Source: Deltaproteobacteria bacterium
GTDB taxonomy: Bacteria; Myxococcota; Kuafuiibacteriia; Kuafuiibacteriales; Kuafuiibacteriaceae
Direction: 5' to 3'
Assembly: GCA_016713425.1 (NCBI GenBank)
Contig: JADJPE010000005.1
Coordinates: 7,174,001 to 7,238,000, forward strand
DNA: 64,000 bases
In this document: in pieces, positions 1-8,497 of the stretch
How positions within the stretch are numbered: the first letter of the stretch is position 1
Layout of the letters: the number at the start of each line of letters is the position of its first letter
The notes under the pieces: model-generated
What the model was told of the DNA's origin: nothing
Database searches by the model: none
Seen by the model: only the letters and a program-made list of their open reading frames with translations
Made by a program: the position numbers and the translations under genes

Positions 1-161
1 GAGATCGGCGTTTCCTTGGTGCTTCAGCCCGTGTGCAAGTTGGATCCGGAGCTCTACGAGCACCCCGTACTGCGCCATGGAGTCCGCCTATGCGGCTTCG
101 GGAGCGCGCGTTCTATATTTCGATCACGAGAGCTCCACGCCATCACCGACAGGAGTGTGTG

Positions 162-1388
162 GTGGAAGTTCTTCATGCCCGTTGCGCGGGGCTCGACGTT
201 CACAAGGACACGGTCGTGGCCTGCATTCGAATCGCATCCAAAGGAACAGCGACGCAAGATGTGCGAACTTTCCAGACGACGACTTCGCAGTTGTTGGCGT
301 TGTCTGACTGGCTGAGCGAACAAGAGGTGACACATGTCGCGATGGAGGCGACGGGCGTCTACTGGAAGCCGGTTTGGCACATCCTCGAGGAGTCGTTCGA
401 GCTCGTCCTCGCGAACGCCGCCCATATCAAGAACGTTCCCGGGCGCAAGACCGACGTGAACGACGCGATGTGGATCTCGGATTTGCTCGCACATGGTCTG
501 ATCCGAGGCAGCTTCGTTCCGGAGGCATCCATCCATGAGCTACGCGCGCTCACGCGAACGCGCAAGCAGCTCGTCCGTGAGAAAGCCCAGCACATGCAGC
601 GGATTCAGAAGACGCTCGAGGATGCGAACATCAAGCTCGCATCGGTGATCACGGACATTCTCGGAATGACGGGACGCGGGATCCTCGAAGCTCTCATCCG
701 CGGCGAGACCGATCCTGAGAAGCTGGTCGACCGCAGGCGTGGTCGTCTCAAGGCCACGCGAGCTGAGCTCGTCGAAGCCCTGCGCGGTCGCGTCACTCGG
801 AATCATCGCTTTCTTCTCGAGCTTCACTTGAACCAGATCGACGCCCTCGACAAGTCGATCGAGAGCGTGGAGAAGGAGGTCGGCGAGCTGCTGGAGCCCT
901 TTCGAGCTGCCGCCGAGCTCCTGAAGACGATCCCAGGCGTCAGCGATACCGTCGCCGATGTGATCATCGCGGAGATCGGGGTCGACATGTTGCGCTTTCC
1001 AACTGCAGGGCATCTCGTTTCCTGGGCAGGTCTCTGCCCTGGCAATGATGAGAGCGCCGGCAAACGTCGCTCCACTCGCGTTCGAAAAGGATCTCCGTGG
1101 CTCAAGACAACGTTGGTCCAAGCGGCATGGGCGGGATCCCGTACGCGCGGAACGTACCTGCGTACACAGTTCCTGCGCCTCAAGACTCGCCGCGGTCCTA
1201 AGAAGGCCATCATGGCGGTCGCCGCATCGATGCTGACCGCCATCTATTACATGCTCCGAGACTCCGTCCCCTACCGCGATCTTGGCCCCGACTACTTCGA
1301 CCGCATGGACACGACCAAGGTGACCACCCGCCTGGTTCGCAGGCTCGAGAGCCTCGGGTTCCATGTCGAGCTCAAGGAGGCATCCTAA
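162..1388 (+). CDS. IS110-family transposase
   Basis: DEDD transposase of the IS110 type, which acts on DNA through a RuvC-like N-terminal domain and a C-terminal Transposase_20 domain. The N-terminus carries the catalytic D in AGLDVHKDTVVACI and the EATGVYW motif. The C-terminal half has the IPGVSDTVA helix-hairpin-helix and the SWAGLCPG motif. I chose the GTG at 162 because AGGAG lies just upstream (151-155) and the family domain begins a few residues later. The open frame extends upstream but that part is not family-like. The gene is about 408 aa, normal for the family, and looks intact. It sits against IS91-like copy 1, 35 bases downstream. Confidence 0.9.
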   Translation: MEVLHARCAGLDVHKDTVVACIRIASKGTATQDVRTFQTTTSQLLALSDWLSEQEVTHVAMEATGVYWKPVWHILEESFELVLANAAHIKNVPGRKTDVNDAMWISDLLAHGLIRGSFVPEASIHELRALTRTRKQLVREKAQHMQRIQKTLEDANIKLASVITDILGMTGRGILEALIRGETDPEKLVDRRRGRLKATRAELVEALRGRVTRNHRFLLELHLNQIDALDKSIESVEKEVGELLEPFRAAAELLKTIPGVSDTVADVIIAEIGVDMLRFPTAGHLVSWAGLCPGNDESAGKRRSTRVRKGSPWLKTTLVQAAWAGSRTRGTYLRTQFLRLKTRRGPKKAIMAVAASMLTAIYYMLRDSVPYRDLGPDYFDRMDTTKVTTRLVRRLESLGFHVELKEAS

Positions 1389-1423
1389 GCGAAAACGATC
1401 GTCATCAGCCGTGGTTTCGTTCT

Positions 1424-2811
1424 AGGGGCGGGCGATTTGTCCGAGCTGCGGTGCACGACGGATGCAGGAGACGGCGGCCCATCTCGTCGATGACGTGCTG
1501 CCCGATGTCGCGCTGCGGCAATACGTGCTGAGCCCGCCGTTCGAACTGCGCGGTCTTCTCGCGTGCAAACGAGAGGTCTTGGCGAAGATGGTGAACTTCT
1601 TCGTTCGGGCGATCTTTGAGCAACTGACCACCTGGGCTCGATGCCAGGGTCTTGCAGAACCGAAATGCGGAGCCGTCACCTTCATTCAGCGATTCACGAA
1701 GACCCTGAATATCTCACCGCATCTTCATGTGCTCGTTCTCGACGGAGTCTTCGCGAACGAAGAAGACGGTCCCCGTTTCGTCGAATGCCCAGCCCCAACG
1801 AATCGAGACCTTCTCTCGTTGGCCCAAACCGTGTTCAAGAAGATGGAGAAATTTCTCGCGAAGAGCGGATATCTCCGAAGCGATTCGGACGCTCTTGAGG
1901 AAGCCTCGCTGACACCCTTGGAGCGCTGGTATGTGCGCGGCCTCGCGGAGCCATCGATGCTGTCGCCAAGTCGCATCGTGGACGTCAAGTCCACGGCGAT
2001 CGAGTGTGGTGGATTCAGTGTTCATGCTCAGGTTCGTGTTGCCCAAGGCGATCGACGAGGACGAGAAAGGCTCTGCCTATATGCGGCCCGTCCGCCATTC
2101 GCCGAAGATCAACTTCGCATGAGCGGTGATGGGCGAGTTCGGCTGACGCTTCGTCGTCCAGCGAAGAACGGGCAGGGTGCGATCGTTCTATCACCGGTAC
2201 AGTTTCTGAGACGCCTCGCGTGGCTCGTTCCTCCCCGGCGCAGCATCAGGTTCGCTACGCGGGCGTTCTGGCTTCGGCCTCGAAAGTGCGGCGCGCGATT
2301 GTTCCAAGGCCCGCACCCGCTCTTCAGCTCGCCTTCCCCATCGAGAACATGAGGCCTCAGGTTCAGAAGCGCCGCATGTCGTGGGCCAAGCTGTTGGCCC
2401 GGGTCTATTCGATTGATGGCGAGCGCTGCTTGAGTTGCGGCGGCCGCCTGAGGCCGATCGGTGCGGTGACTGAATCGAGTCACGTCAAGCAGACTCTCGG
2501 TCGGATGAGACGTCAGCGATGCGCCCGAGATCCCCTCAGCTCGCCCTCGATCTCTGATCGACGCCACAAACCGACCCAAGATCCCAAGCTCCCCGGGCTC
2601 GGCGCTTCTTGTCCGCGCGGTCGCATGGCTCGTCCGCTGGGGAGAGGTACGTCTGAACGCTGCCCGCAGGCTACGGGACTCAGCGGCAGTCCCGTCTTGT
2701 GCCGTTCCGAACCGGCCACACTGCGCGCAATATGTGACTCGTCGCACACCTGCGTCGGTTCTCCGACTCCTCCGGGCATGGTCGAAGCCGATTGATTGCC
2801 CTATCGGCCCC
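1424..2811 (+). mobile_element. IS91-like element, copy 1 (transposase frameshifted)
   Basis: First of three long copies of one IS91/ISCR-like element. The frame from 1424 encodes a CPSCGARRM zinc-finger end, the HUH motif in NISPHLHVLVLDG, and the CLYAARPPFAEDQL region where family members carry the catalytic tyrosine. At about 2235 the copy has four Cs where copy 3 has five, so the frame is lost before the VRYAGVLAS C-terminal region. The N-terminal zinc-finger segment upstream of 1424 is missing. The 3' end, ...GATTGCCCTATCGGCCCC, is shared by all three copies and is probably the true element terminus. It is immobile by itself if the sequence is right. Confidence 0.85.
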
Positions 2812-2891
2812 GACTTGCGATCCCTTTCCGGGTGGGAGCTTGAAGATTTCCTCTGCATCAACTCCGACAAATTTTGAGTTGCTGTCACCCA

Positions 2892-3938
2892 TTACCCTGC
2901 CCCGAGGAACTCGGCCCGAGGCATGTGCCCAAAATCCAACACGGCTCCGATGATTGCCTGAGCTGTAACTCCGAGACTCGATGGTGCAATAGGGCTGGTC
3001 CCAAACGCCGCCCGATCTAACTCCAGCGCAACGTTGAACAGTTCCTTGAAAACATCGGGCTTTGCTACAACCTCCGCGAGAGCAGCTGCGGGGATCTCGG
3101 TCAACTCGTCGTGCGCGCGGTTCCTCATCGTGGCTGCAAGCCCCTTCATATCGGGCGAGAACCTAACGATCAGGTCCTCCGCGACCCGCAACAGCTCCTC
3201 GAATCCCTCCCTGCCCCTATTCCCGAATCGAAACCCGGCCTCAAGGTCACGATGGCGCTGGTCCCGCTGTTCAAATGAGATATCTCGCATCATCCAGTCC
3301 AGCCCGACCAAAAGGTTCGCCATCGAAGCGTAAGCAAGCCGCATCGCAACGTCTCGTGTTGTCGACACCCTGCTTTCGTCGAAAAAGAACACCGCATCAT
3401 CCAGCCAGCCGTTACAGCCATCAAAATCGAGTTGGTTAACGAGTCGCGACCTTCCGACCTCGTAGCGCCCGCGCCAATCCCGAACAAGCCTCTCATCACC
3501 CTTTGGAAAACAACGCTGCTCGAAGTCCTCGTGGCTCAGCCGCAACGTGCTCTCCGGCGTCGCGTTCTCCAATCGAGCGAGGAACTCCCCGTCCAGCACG
3601 AGCACGTCGAGCTGCGCCGCAAACCTCTTAACGGCTGGACGCTTGTCGGTCGTTGCGACGATGCATCGATCGATGCCAAGTAACCTCCGAACGCCTGTTG
3701 CCCAAAGGATGCGTTCCATCGCCTTCGGACGTGTGCGATCCTTGGCATCCACGATAAGACGCTCCCGAATCAGAGCTGATGAACGCTTGTAGAGCCAGAG
3801 GTCCACATCCGTCACGTCCATTTCTTCGTGGCGCAACTTGAGACCCCTAGCCACAAAATAGCCTTGACGAAGGAAATAGCTAACCAGCAGCTCTTCTGTC
3901 TTCGCTCCCTGTTCTGCTTCTTTCCTGGCCATCGTCAA
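2892..3938 (-). CDS. PD-(D/E)xK nuclease-like protein, last gene of defence operon
   Basis: A 348-aa protein whose first 110 residues fit a restriction-endonuclease-like fold: a glutamate in KTEELLVSYFLRQGYFV, an acidic strand VTDVDLWLY, and a LIVDAKDRTRP strand giving the D...DxK catalytic pattern. The remaining 230 residues are helical and unrecognised. Its ATG overlaps the stop of the upstream 414-aa gene by four bases (ATGA), so the two are probably translationally coupled. Placement as the fifth gene of a helicase/methyltransferase/ATPase operon suggests the effector nuclease of that system. That role is inferred from fold pattern and context only. Confidence 0.65.
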   Translation of the reverse strand: MTMARKEAEQGAKTEELLVSYFLRQGYFVARGLKLRHEEMDVTDVDLWLYKRSSALIRERLIVDAKDRTRPKAMERILWATGVRRLLGIDRCIVATTDKRPAVKRFAAQLDVLVLDGEFLARLENATPESTLRLSHEDFEQRCFPKGDERLVRDWRGRYEVGRSRLVNQLDFDGCNGWLDDAVFFFDESRVSTTRDVAMRLAYASMANLLVGLDWMMRDISFEQRDQRHRDLEAGFRFGNRGREGFEELLRVAEDLIVRFSPDMKGLAATMRNRAHDELTEIPAAALAEVVAKPDVFKELFNVALELDRAAFGTSPIAPSSLGVTAQAIIGAVLDFGHMPRAEFLGAG

Positions 3939-5179
3939 CGCTTCCCTGTCCGCAACGCGGTGATGATGTCCAGCGTCGCCCGCTTGCCTTGGGATGTCTG
4001 CTTCTTTCTGCGTGCGGAACGAGTTTCCTCCGGCGTTGTGAATCTCGAAATCGGAGCGCCGCTCAACTGGAGCGTGCCGTCTGTTGCCTCCCCGGCAGAA
4101 AGAACTTCAAACGCCAGCTCGCCAACCTCGCGTTTCAGCAATCGCATCTCGTACTGCGCACCCTTTACCAAGCGCAGCTCAATGACCCGACGCATCTCAA
4201 GAACGCGGTAGTCCTGTCCGATCGCCGTGGCCGGTCCAATCCAGCGCCCCTCGATGAGCCGACGAAGAAGAACTCTTACCATCTGAATCCGCCCTCGGTC
4301 AGAGGTGCGACGAGTCATTCCGTACGTCAGACACGTCACAAATGCCTTTGCAAGATCGAGCGCGTCGTCCGCAAATGGATTGCCGAACTTCCCAAACGCA
4401 GCAGGCCTCGTGACATAGAAGACCTTTTCCTGGTCGTTCGCTACTTCGCTCACGTCGAACACGCCCGCAGCGTGCAGCTTATCGAAGAGCGGCTTTCCAA
4501 GGACGTGTCGGGCTTCGTCAAGAGTGAGCGCGCCACGTTGCTTTAGAAGATCATCAACATCCTTCAGCTTGCGAACACTTTCACCGTCCAACGACGCAAA
4601 CACGGCGCCCATCTTGGCGGTGTTATCCTTCCGAAAGATGTTGCCGTTGAAGTAGAGCTTTCGCTTCTCATCGATGGACTCGGCGTCGACGAAACCGATC
4701 TCCTCGGACTGGTTGACGCACTCCCCAGCCTCGGCTCCCGGGAGCTTGAAAGTGTCCGCGATTTCTTCGACGACTATGTCATACTCCAGCGGGAGCGCGG
4801 ACGTAGCCTCGGCGAGATGAATCACGGCCTCCTCGCGTGCCGTGATTGGTTGCGCTGCATACAAGTTGGCCGTGTGCACAAGGACGTTCTGTGTGCTGAC
4901 GCCCAAGACTTCGACAGCAGACGCGTTCACTTGTATGAGACCTGCCTTCTTCAACTGCTCAAGAAGCGCGGGGAACTCCGCGCTGTTGATCTGCGCAGCC
5001 TTTCGAATAGCGTGAACCCGATCGTTTGGAAGCACGATTTGATCGTCCGCAGAAAGTGCTGAAAGAAGAATGCCCGCTCGCCCGGCAGTCAGGATGTTCT
5101 CGTACTCGATCGGATTGGTGACGCTCGCCAGCTTGCGCGCGTGGTGGACGACCCACGCACCCTTGGTTTTGTGATCCAT
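3935..5179 (-). CDS. winged-helix-like hypothetical protein of defence operon
   Basis: A 414-aa protein I do not recognise as a named family. The first 75 residues (ALSADDQIVLPNDRVHAIRK, then ALLEQLKKAGLIQVN) look like a winged-helix module with a wing-like C-terminal strand. A second one is possible around residues 210-245 (DDLLKQRGALTLDEARHVLG). The C-terminal tail is basic (RSARRKKQTSQGKRA). It starts 7 bases after the DUF499-type ATPase gene and overlaps the nuclease-like gene by ATGA. A DNA-recognition or adaptor role is plausible from this layout but not shown. Confidence 0.55.
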   Translation of the reverse strand: MDHKTKGAWVVHHARKLASVTNPIEYENILTAGRAGILLSALSADDQIVLPNDRVHAIRKAAQINSAEFPALLEQLKKAGLIQVNASAVEVLGVSTQNVLVHTANLYAAQPITAREEAVIHLAEATSALPLEYDIVVEEIADTFKLPGAEAGECVNQSEEIGFVDAESIDEKRKLYFNGNIFRKDNTAKMGAVFASLDGESVRKLKDVDDLLKQRGALTLDEARHVLGKPLFDKLHAAGVFDVSEVANDQEKVFYVTRPAAFGKFGNPFADDALDLAKAFVTCLTYGMTRRTSDRGRIQMVRVLLRRLIEGRWIGPATAIGQDYRVLEMRRVIELRLVKGAQYEMRLLKREVGELAFEVLSAGEATDGTLQLSGAPISRFTTPEETRSARRKKQTSQGKRATLDIITALRTGKR

Positions 5180-5185
5180 GGCCAG

Positions 5186-8100
5186 CTACTCTCCCTCGAA
5201 CCCGTGGCTGGTGAACCGCAGCGTTCCGCAGTTCTCGCTCACGGTGCGGACAACGTTCTCGGGCATTCCGTCGGGTGCGGTGACCTCGATGTCCAGCGTC
5301 ACGCGCGCCTTCGCTCCTGGCAGTGTCGACAGGTGCTGAAGAACCTCCTCGACGATCCGCGCCGTCTCCTTCACAGCACGATCGGCATCGACCTCGACGG
5401 CGCCGTAGAACCGACGCGGAGGCCCCTTCGGTTCCGGCGGAGGCGGAAGGTCACCGCTGCGCGGGATGTCCCCGGTGCCTGCGCCAGCAGGAACGTTCGG
5501 ACGCGAGCCCTCGAAGACACCTGACGGAGCACGCTCACGTTCGATCTGCTCCCCAGCCACCTCGGGCTTCACGATGAGCGTGCTCGGGCCGAGCTTCGGT
5601 TCGGGTCCTTGGCTCGTGAGTCGAAGTCCGCGATAGCGGCCCTTCGTTCCGTCGAATGCGCTCGCGATGCCAAACACATCGGTTGCCACCGTTTGGGACG
5701 TTGCGTCCAGAATCGCGCCTTCCAGAGTCTCCCGACCGCAGACACGGGAGAGATAGAGATAGCGCGGAAACCACTCGCAGAGCTGCGCGACGCTGATGTG
5801 ATTCTTGCCCTGCCAGAGGTCGTGCCGATCGATCTCCATCCGCAGGCGAATCGCACCCATCGTCGGGAGCAAGAGCTCTTCGGCCTTGAGACGTGCCGCC
5901 GCACGCTTGGCGAGGCTGCCTGGCCCCTGCGCCTTCAGCGCCTGCCACTCGATCGCTCCCTTCGGGTCTGGCTGGGTCGGCACGAGCACATGAATCCAGG
6001 ACGTGCCAATGCGAAGGTTCACGGTTTCGTTCCCGTCCTTCGTCTTGGTATTCGCCTGGTTTCGCTGGAAGGCGTCGAGGTTGAGCTTCGTCTCCTCTTC
6101 AGCGATCGACTTCCAGGCGAGGTACTGCGCCGCAGCTTGCATCAGGTCGTCGAGGGACTTCGTATCGGCGCTCAGGAAGACCAGCGTGTTGCGGTTGATG
6201 CGGGGGCTGTTGCCTCGGCCCTCCAGCGTGGCCTTCGCTTCCCGCAACGCAGAGCTGTCCCCCTGATTCTGCCGGTGGCTGAACTCGGGACCGAGCACAA
6301 CCAGACGCCCCGACGGCTCGTCCGGAACATCGCCGCTCGTCTCCGGGCAAACGTGGACGCCAGCGAAGTCCGCGCGATCCTTGTCGGCTCGTAGGCGTCG
6401 CACGATCTCCTGGTGAAGCGTCTCCGGGTCCTTGAGGAGCGCGCTCGCACGGTCGTCTGCCAAACGATTCAGGTTCGGCTGAGTGGAGACCCAGTACCGG
6501 TTGCCGTCTTGGTGAATGTATCGCGCGCGATCGCTCAAACGCCGGAGCGCGTCGCCGAAGGTCGCGGGCGTCTCGCCAGGCTGGGTGCACCCGAGGCGGA
6601 CAGCGCGGTCATCGATGCCGGGATTCTTGCCGCGCGCACCGGGTGCCGTGCCCATGTACACCGTACGTGCAACACGCCGACTCGCCGAGTACCGGCCGAG
6701 GCTCGGATTCGCCCGATCGATTTCGAGCGGCATTGATGCCGGGCCGTCGATGTCCTGGCTGATGATCGGCTCCCAGATGTCTTCGAGATACCGCGTCAGC
6801 TCGGACTTCACCGCACCATCGTCGATGGGAATGGAGCATGGCAGAATCGCGAGGGACGAATCGTTGCTCTCCCAGAGACGATGGATGACCTTCGCGAGCA
6901 ACCGGAGGACACCGCGTGTTCGCTGGAACTTGTCGAGGGTGGACCAGTCATCGTAAAGGCGACGGAACAGTTCGGGATGGATGGGATACGCGGATTCAAA
7001 GTCGCGCCGGTAAGCCGTCTCCGAGCATCCGGCCGGGAACTCCTCTTGGCCGGACTTGTACATCTTCATGAACGCCGCGATGACTGAATCGCGCTCTGCC
7101 GCTTCTTGCGAGCCGATAGGCTCGAACAGGCGCCGGCGGACAATCTCGAAGCCTTCGTCCGCGCTCGCGGGGCGCCATGGCTTGCCGACCCGCTCGAAGA
7201 CGTTCTTGAGCGTCTCAAGGGCGACCTCGCCGTGCTCGCCTCCGATCTCGATCTTCGACGCGGGAATCGATGCGACCACGAGCGTTCCGGGCGCCGCCTT
7301 CGCGGCCTCGGTCAGGGCCTGAGCGAACGAGGCCTGCGCCTCGAAGTCTCCGGCGGGGAGGTCCCGCTTCCCGACGAGCTGCCGAGCATAGGCGACCCAT
7401 TCGTCAATCAGGATGAGGCACGGGCTGCATCGCCGGAACAGCTCCGCTAGGACGCCGGAGCCGGGACTCACCGCGCGCGCATCGGATTCGGCCACGAGTT
7501 GAAACGCCTCGCGTTCTCCGAGCTGCCAAGCTAGCTCGCCCCACAGCGTCCGCACCTCGGTTCCGTCGTGCTTCTTGCGAACTTCGCCGGGCGAGAGGTG
7601 CGTGCCGACGAGCACCGCCCGCTTCGCACGGGGCGCTTGAGCGACACCAGCCGTTTCGAGCACAGGCTCGACGCCCGCGAGCTTCTGACTCGGCGTTCCG
7701 CCAAACAGGTGAAAGAGCGCGAGCATCGAGTGGGTCTTGCCACCGCCGAAGTTCGTCTGAAGCTCGACGACCGGATCGCCGCCTTTCCCGGCTAGCCGCT
7801 GCAGCGCTCCGACGAGTAGGTCGGCGAGGCCCGAGGTGATGAAGGTGCGGCGAAAGAACTCGATGGGGTCGCGATACTCGTCAGACCCTTCACCCGCGTA
7901 AACCTGCGCGAGGTCGGCGGCAAACTCCGCTTGCGCATACCGTCCCGAAGCGACGTCCGGATGCGGCATGACCAGCTCACGCCACGGCTTGAGGCCGGTC
8001 ATCGGCTGGCCTTCGAGCGGAAGACGCTGCCGCGACTTCGCGCGCGCCTGCTCGTCGAAGACGAGACGCTGGAGGTCCGTCTTCATCTTCACAACTTCGT

Positions 8101-8485
8101 CCGCTTGCGACGGGGCGGAGATGGAGAGGAGGAGACGGTGCATCGAATCGAGCGCTCGGTACGTGTCATCGGAGGAGAAGGGATCTTCATGCGCCCATCG
8201 GTTCCGGACCTCACGCAGCTCCCCCACGAGCGAACGCTCAAGGTGCCCGAGGCTCTGGCGGAAGACCGACTGCCAGTTGTCGCCCATGACCTTCAGGATG
8301 GCTTGTGCGTCCCACGCTGGTCCGCCCGAACCGTCTCGCTTGAGCGGTTCCTGAAGTCGGCTCTCGATCTCCTCGACCCAGTAGCCGCCGAGCTTCGCCT
8401 TCAGCTCGCGCTCGACGAACGGAACAAGGCCGAGTCGAAGTTGTTCAAGTCCTCTGCCCACGCGCTCGCGGTTGTTGATCGCCAC
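5186..8485 (-). CDS. DUF499-type P-loop ATPase
   Basis: A 1099-aa ATPase. The N-terminus (residues 1-150) resembles the Swt1/HEPN-like region found in this family. A Walker A motif FGGGKTHSMLAL lies near residue 245 and a Walker B CLILIDEWVAY near residue 353. The long C-terminal half ends with a proline-rich linker (GDLPPPPEPKGPP) and a short beta-rich domain. DUF499 proteins recur beside DUF1156 methyltransferases and SNF2 helicases in bacterial and archaeal defence loci. It starts 13 bases after the methyltransferase stop and runs into the 414-aa gene after 7 bases, so it is the centre of a five-gene operon. It appears full length. Confidence 0.8.
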   Translation of the reverse strand: MAINNRERVGRGLEQLRLGLVPFVERELKAKLGGYWVEEIESRLQEPLKRDGSGGPAWDAQAILKVMGDNWQSVFRQSLGHLERSLVGELREVRNRWAHEDPFSSDDTYRALDSMHRLLLSISAPSQADEVVKMKTDLQRLVFDEQARAKSRQRLPLEGQPMTGLKPWRELVMPHPDVASGRYAQAEFAADLAQVYAGEGSDEYRDPIEFFRRTFITSGLADLLVGALQRLAGKGGDPVVELQTNFGGGKTHSMLALFHLFGGTPSQKLAGVEPVLETAGVAQAPRAKRAVLVGTHLSPGEVRKKHDGTEVRTLWGELAWQLGEREAFQLVAESDARAVSPGSGVLAELFRRCSPCLILIDEWVAYARQLVGKRDLPAGDFEAQASFAQALTEAAKAAPGTLVVASIPASKIEIGGEHGEVALETLKNVFERVGKPWRPASADEGFEIVRRRLFEPIGSQEAAERDSVIAAFMKMYKSGQEEFPAGCSETAYRRDFESAYPIHPELFRRLYDDWSTLDKFQRTRGVLRLLAKVIHRLWESNDSSLAILPCSIPIDDGAVKSELTRYLEDIWEPIISQDIDGPASMPLEIDRANPSLGRYSASRRVARTVYMGTAPGARGKNPGIDDRAVRLGCTQPGETPATFGDALRRLSDRARYIHQDGNRYWVSTQPNLNRLADDRASALLKDPETLHQEIVRRLRADKDRADFAGVHVCPETSGDVPDEPSGRLVVLGPEFSHRQNQGDSSALREAKATLEGRGNSPRINRNTLVFLSADTKSLDDLMQAAAQYLAWKSIAEEETKLNLDAFQRNQANTKTKDGNETVNLRIGTSWIHVLVPTQPDPKGAIEWQALKAQGPGSLAKRAAARLKAEELLLPTMGAIRLRMEIDRHDLWQGKNHISVAQLCEWFPRYLYLSRVCGRETLEGAILDATSQTVATDVFGIASAFDGTKGRYRGLRLTSQGPEPKLGPSTLIVKPEVAGEQIERERAPSGVFEGSRPNVPAGAGTGDIPRSGDLPPPPEPKGPPRRFYGAVEVDADRAVKETARIVEEVLQHLSTLPGAKARVTLDIEVTAPDGMPENVVRTVSENCGTLRFTSHGFEGE

Positions 8486-8497
8486 GTCCTATCCCCC